DNA from: JBAVQS01 sp049694275
Lineage (GTDB): Bacteria > Chloroflexota > Anaerolineae > UBA4142 > SHND01
DNA: 14,611 nt
Assembly (NCBI GenBank): GCA_049694275.1
Contig: JBAVQS010000304.1
Coordinates: 1-14,611 of the forward strand
Direction: 5' to 3'
Shown: positions 12,768-14,611 of the stretch, in pieces
How positions within the stretch are numbered: position 1 is the first letter of the stretch
Layout of the letters: each line of letters opens with the position of its first letter
Notes under the pieces: generated by a model
Databases searched by the model: none
The model's input: only the letters and a program-made list of their open reading frames with translations
Told to the model about the DNA's origin: nothing
Program-made: the position numbers and the translations under genes

Positions 12768-13898
12768 TCATTCGATGGCCTGCCGGCGTAGCGCCAGCAG
12801 CAGTCGCTCATAGCCATTCGGCTCGTACAGATTGACCGGCGCAAGGTGGTCGAGGCGCTCCGGCAGATCGCACGGTTCGAGCTTGACCGGAATGAGAAAG
12901 ATGGCGTCTTCGGGTTGCTCGTCCGCCACGTCGAGCGCATACTTGATCTCTTTGTGAACGCGGCCCGCCTTGTTCACGGCGTTCTGCGAGAGGCAGACGA
13001 GCACGACATCGGAGGCCCGAACCGCGCGTGAAATCTCGCGCTCGGCCTGCTGACCCGGCAGGATGCTTTCCGTATCCAGCCAGGGGTCAAACCCACCGGC
13101 GCGCAAACGGCGATAGAGGTCGCTTGCGGCGGGCGCGTCGCCGGCGGCGTGAGAAATCAAGACACGCAGCGGCGTTCCGGCGGGTCCGCGCCTTGAATAT
13201 AGGTGTGTCTCTGCGGGGCGGCTTGCTGTTTCCTCCTGGTTCTTGCTCGCCGTCGGACGTTCAACCCCTCCCTGGTAGATGTTGACGTTTCCGTGAATCT
13301 CGTATTGGTCGCGGCCGGTGATGGTATTGCCGCTGAATTGGCCGCCAGTGATGTTCACGCCGCCGCTCTGGTTGTCTGTCTTGATGCTGTTTAGAGAGGC
13401 GGGGGGCGAGGACGGAGTGGCGAGGGGCCGTGGTCCATCGTCGCTTGTCCGTCGTCCGTCGTTCGTCGTCGTCCGTCCATCTGCCGTCGGCGTTTGCTTG
13501 ATCGCGCTGATCACGCGCTTGATCTCGGCGTCCCATCTTTTCGAGTCGCGGAAATCGGCCCAGGTCAGGATGCCGAGGCGGCGCGGGGGTTCGCACTGGA
13601 CGAGCATCAGGGGCAGGATGCGGCGGCGAATGCCCGCGGGATCAGAGGTTTGCGCGAGCAGGGACTCGAACGCGGTCCACTCGCTCTTAACCCAGTTGGG
13701 GGTGAGGACGACGAGGGTCTTTACGCTCCGCGCAACGGCCTCGTCAATATTGTCGAGAGTGGGCACGCCGATGTCGAAATCGCGGAAATCGATGCAGACC
13801 TGGATGCCCGCGCTTTCGAGGCGGGGCAGCAACCAGTTCTCGACCCAATCGCGTTCCAGGCTGCTGTAGCTAACAAAGGCATCGTATTGTGGTTCCAT
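12768..13898 (-). CDS. Double-TIR protein paralogous to the TIR-STAND gene
   Basis: A 376-residue protein with two TIR domains. TIR-1 (residues 5-134; YDAFVSYSSLERDW, FRDFDIGVPTL, SEWTAFE with Glu78) is about 60 percent identical to the TIR of the downstream TIR-STAND protein. Linker 135-245 keeps the shared NSIKTDNQSGGVNITG and TITGRDQYEIHGNVNI blocks. TIR-2 (about 245-370; LRVLISHAAGD, FDPWLDTESILPGQQ, SDVVLVCLS, then KEIKYALD with Glu317) belongs to a different TIR subfamily. Both candidate catalytic glutamates are present. There is no NTPase, repeat domain, signal peptide or membrane segment. The ATG at 13898 is chosen because it aligns with the paralogue's start; the frame runs on to 13973. 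It may be an effector or adaptor recruited by its neighbour through the common TIR and linker (inference). Confidence 0.92.
   Translation of the reverse strand: MEPQYDAFVSYSSLERDWVENWLLPRLESAGIQVCIDFRDFDIGVPTLDNIDEAVARSVKTLVVLTPNWVKSEWTAFESLLAQTSDPAGIRRRILPLMLVQCEPPRRLGILTWADFRDSKRWDAEIKRVISAIKQTPTADGRTTTNDGRRTSDDGPRPLATPSSPPASLNSIKTDNQSGGVNITGGQFSGNTITGRDQYEIHGNVNIYQGGVERPTASKNQEETASRPAETHLYSRRGPAGTPLRVLISHAAGDAPAASDLYRRLRAGGFDPWLDTESILPGQQAEREISRAVRASDVVLVCLSQNAVNKAGRVHKEIKYALDVADEQPEDAIFLIPVKLEPCDLPERLDHLAPVNLYEPNGYERLLLALRRQAIE
13269..13391 (-). other. Shared Gly/Asn-rich linker module in the double-TIR protein
   Basis: Codons 170-210. The block NSIKTDNQSGGVNITGG, then NTITGRDQYEIHGNVNIYQG, aligns with codons 170-210 of the TIR-STAND gene (11902-12024: NNIDTHNQEGGINLTD, then SNLTGHDQYVFYGPVTIQ). 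Alternating hydrophobic and polar residues with Gly and Asn turns suggest short beta strands. Confidence 0.65.
13438..13490. repeat. Period-7 repeat inside the double-TIR linker
   Basis: Plus strand GTCCGTC-GTCCGTC-GTTCGTC-GTCGTCC with further degenerate heptamers on both sides. It encodes the hydrophilic PTADGRTTTNDGRRTSDDG stretch after TIR-1. A more degenerate heptamer run encodes the same position of the TIR-STAND gene (about 12070-12125). Both genes also share an exact 18-base GAGAGGCGGGGGGCGAGG in this region (12044-12061, 13394-13411). Confidence 0.55.
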
Positions 13899-13944
13899 AA
13901 GAGCCAGTCCTAGGGGAGAATTTGCGTGTGGATTTATTGCCCCC

Positions 13945-13973
13945 ATTTTCCGCCGAGTGGGGCAGTGTGTCAA
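13945..13973 (-). promoter_or_regulatory. Promoter for the double-TIR gene
   Basis: Minus strand TTGACA (13968-13973, perfect), a 17-base spacer and GAAAAT (13945-13950, 4 of 6). The predicted start near 13938 gives a leader of about 40 bases before the ATG at 13898. This argues against using the longer reading frame that begins at 13973. Confidence 0.55.
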
Positions 13974-14057
13974 CTCTGCTCATAAATCCAAAAGTCTCGC
14001 GGATGACGTATAGTGAGTACCGGGAGATTTATGCGTGTGTCGCACAAAGGGGGAAAG

Positions 14058-14312
14058 ATGATGAGACGAGCCTTACTGGTCGCGTTTTTGGTGGTCGTTC
14101 TCTCGCTGGGGATTGTGGCGATTGCGGGGGCGGCCACGATTCAGGGGGCGAGTCCGAGCGCCGGTCTGTCGCTGCAACCTGCGGCTGACAGCGCGGCGGC
14201 CTGGGTAAGCGGGTTTGCGCCTGCTGCCCCTGTCGATTATGCTCCCGTCCACGACGGGTATCACTGTGACCATGCCGGAGATTCGGCAGTAGATTCGACG
14301 GCAGGCTACTGA
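14058..14312 (+). CDS. Small predicted exported protein
   Basis: An 84-residue protein with a textbook signal peptide: MMRR, then a hydrophobic core LLVAFLVVVLSLGIVAIA and a likely cleavage after Ala25 (AGA-AT). The mature part would be about 59 residues, rich in Ala, Ser and Pro, with a single cysteine in GYHCDH (residues 67-72). I do not recognise a family. The start at 14058 (or the adjacent ATG at 14061) is supported by the purine-rich AAGGGGGAAAG at 14047-14057. The frame is open back to 14013. A TATAGT at 14009-14014 could be a -10 box, but I see no good -35. A strong hairpin follows 34 bases after the stop. The signal peptide, ribosome site and terminator make it credible, despite its size. 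Confidence 0.6.
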   Translation: MMRRALLVAFLVVVLSLGIVAIAGAATIQGASPSAGLSLQPAADSAAAWVSGFAPAAPVDYAPVHDGYHCDHAGDSAVDSTAGY

Positions 14313-14345
14313 GAACGTCGCCCGCCGATGTCTGTGTGAATGAGC

Positions 14346-14373
14346 GAACCCCGCCTCATACGAGGCGGGGTTC
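14346..14373. terminator. Two-way terminator hairpin
   Basis: Perfect 12-base-pair stem GAACCCCGCCTC / GAGGCGGGGTTC with an ATAC loop. It is placed between the convergent small exported protein gene and tRNA-Arg, so it can serve both. The plus side continues ATTGTTATT, a modest U tract. Confidence 0.8.
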
Positions 14374-14389
14374 ATTGTTATTGCCTATA

Positions 14390-14463
14390 CGCCCGCCGAG
14401 GGACTCGAACCCCCAACCTTTTCCTTAGGACGGAACTGCTCTATCCGTTTGAGCTAGGCGGGC
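14390..14463 (-). tRNA. tRNA-Arg, anticodon CCU
   Basis: The minus strand folds into a full cloverleaf of 74 bases: acceptor GCCCGCC/GGCGGGC (7 perfect pairs), D arm GCTC/GAGC with a 9-base loop containing GG, anticodon stem GTTCC/GGAAA (one G-A mismatch at the top), loop GTCCTAA with anticodon CCT, 5-base variable loop AGGTT, and T arm GGGGG/CCCTC with loop TTCGAGT. The discriminator base is G, and CCA is not encoded. It decodes the rare arginine codon AGG. Confidence 0.95.
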
Positions 14464-14478
14464 ATCAATTGCACAGGC

Positions 14479-14506
14479 ATTGTACGCCAACCCCCGCGCG
14501 TGTCAA
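14479..14506 (-). promoter_or_regulatory. Promoter for tRNA-Arg
   Basis: Minus strand TTGACA (14501-14506, perfect), a 16-base spacer and TACAAT (14479-14484, 5 of 6). The expected start near 14472 leaves a leader of about 9 bases before the mature tRNA. The spacer is GC-rich (CGCGCGGGGGTTGGCG). Confidence 0.8.
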
Positions 14507-14567
14507 ATTGGTTTTGCCTGTAGCGCGCACGCGAGGTAAGTTTGTAGGCGCGAGGCACTTGCTCCTT

Positions 14568-14611
14568 GTAGCGCAAGCTGTTAGCTTGCGTCAGTCTTCG
14601 CAAGCTAACAG
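14568..14611. repeat. Nested inverted repeat at the window end
   Basis: CTGTTAGCTTGCG (14578-14590) is matched exactly in reverse by CGCAAGCTAACAG (14599-14611) across TCAGTCTT. The first arm also pairs with the preceding CGCAAGCT (14572-14579) around GTT, so three alternating arms are present. The element probably continues past the window. It looks like another interspersed repeat. Confidence 0.65.

Noticed and set aside
13899..13973. Upstream start of the double-TIR protein (adding 25 residues)
   Set aside because: The predicted promoter -10 and -35 lie within this stretch, and the paralogue alignment starts at the Met encoded at 13898.
13922..14188. Plus-strand open frame overlapping the small exported protein in another frame
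   Set aside because: It lacks a ribosome site and a signal peptide and overlaps the better-supported frame at 14058-14312.

Overview
The window is GC-rich bacterial chromosome, most likely from a member of the Chloroflexota (Anaerolineae-like). This is inference: no marker gene settles the phylum. The hints are an archaeal-type ATP-dependent DNA ligase in a bacterial setting, a probable F420-dependent PPOX-class enzyme, TIR/NB-ARC/TPR proteins, and many short interspersed repeats of a kind common in that phylum.

Left part (1-6752, housekeeping). Four minus-strand genes run moaC -> SEC-C protein -> threonine synthase -> PhzF-family protein, with gaps of only 2-13 bases, and look like one operon. 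It starts from an extended -10 promoter placed so that moaC mRNA would begin at its ATG. A second extended -10 promoter fires the other way into a membrane-anchored TPR protein, an ATP-dependent DNA ligase and a flavin reductase-like protein.

Middle part (6753-9444). A PPOX-class flavin/F420 protein and a cytosolic-looking HtrA/S1C protease converge on a perfect 30-base palindrome. A LuxR/NarL-type regulator with a degenerate receiver domain follows. The spaces here are filled with at least three families of small repeats: a TGTCATTTCGA family, a GGGGCGA/TCGCCCC palindrome family and a period-7 CAGTGGT family.

Right part (9445-14611, accessory). Two adjacent minus-strand genes begin with nearly the same TIR domain (about 80 of 134 residues identical by hand alignment) followed by the same glycine/asparagine-rich linker. 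One continues into NB-ARC plus TPR (TIR-STAND). The other continues into a second, different TIR domain. The pair resembles a sensor TIR-NLR plus a double-TIR partner and is the best candidate for an undescribed immune-type or cell-suicide system. The degenerate regulator lies next to it on the same strand with its own strong, apparently leaderless promoter. The window closes with a small predicted exported protein, a two-way terminator hairpin and tRNA-Arg(CCU) on the minus strand with a clear sigma-70 promoter, then another inverted repeat cut by the window end.
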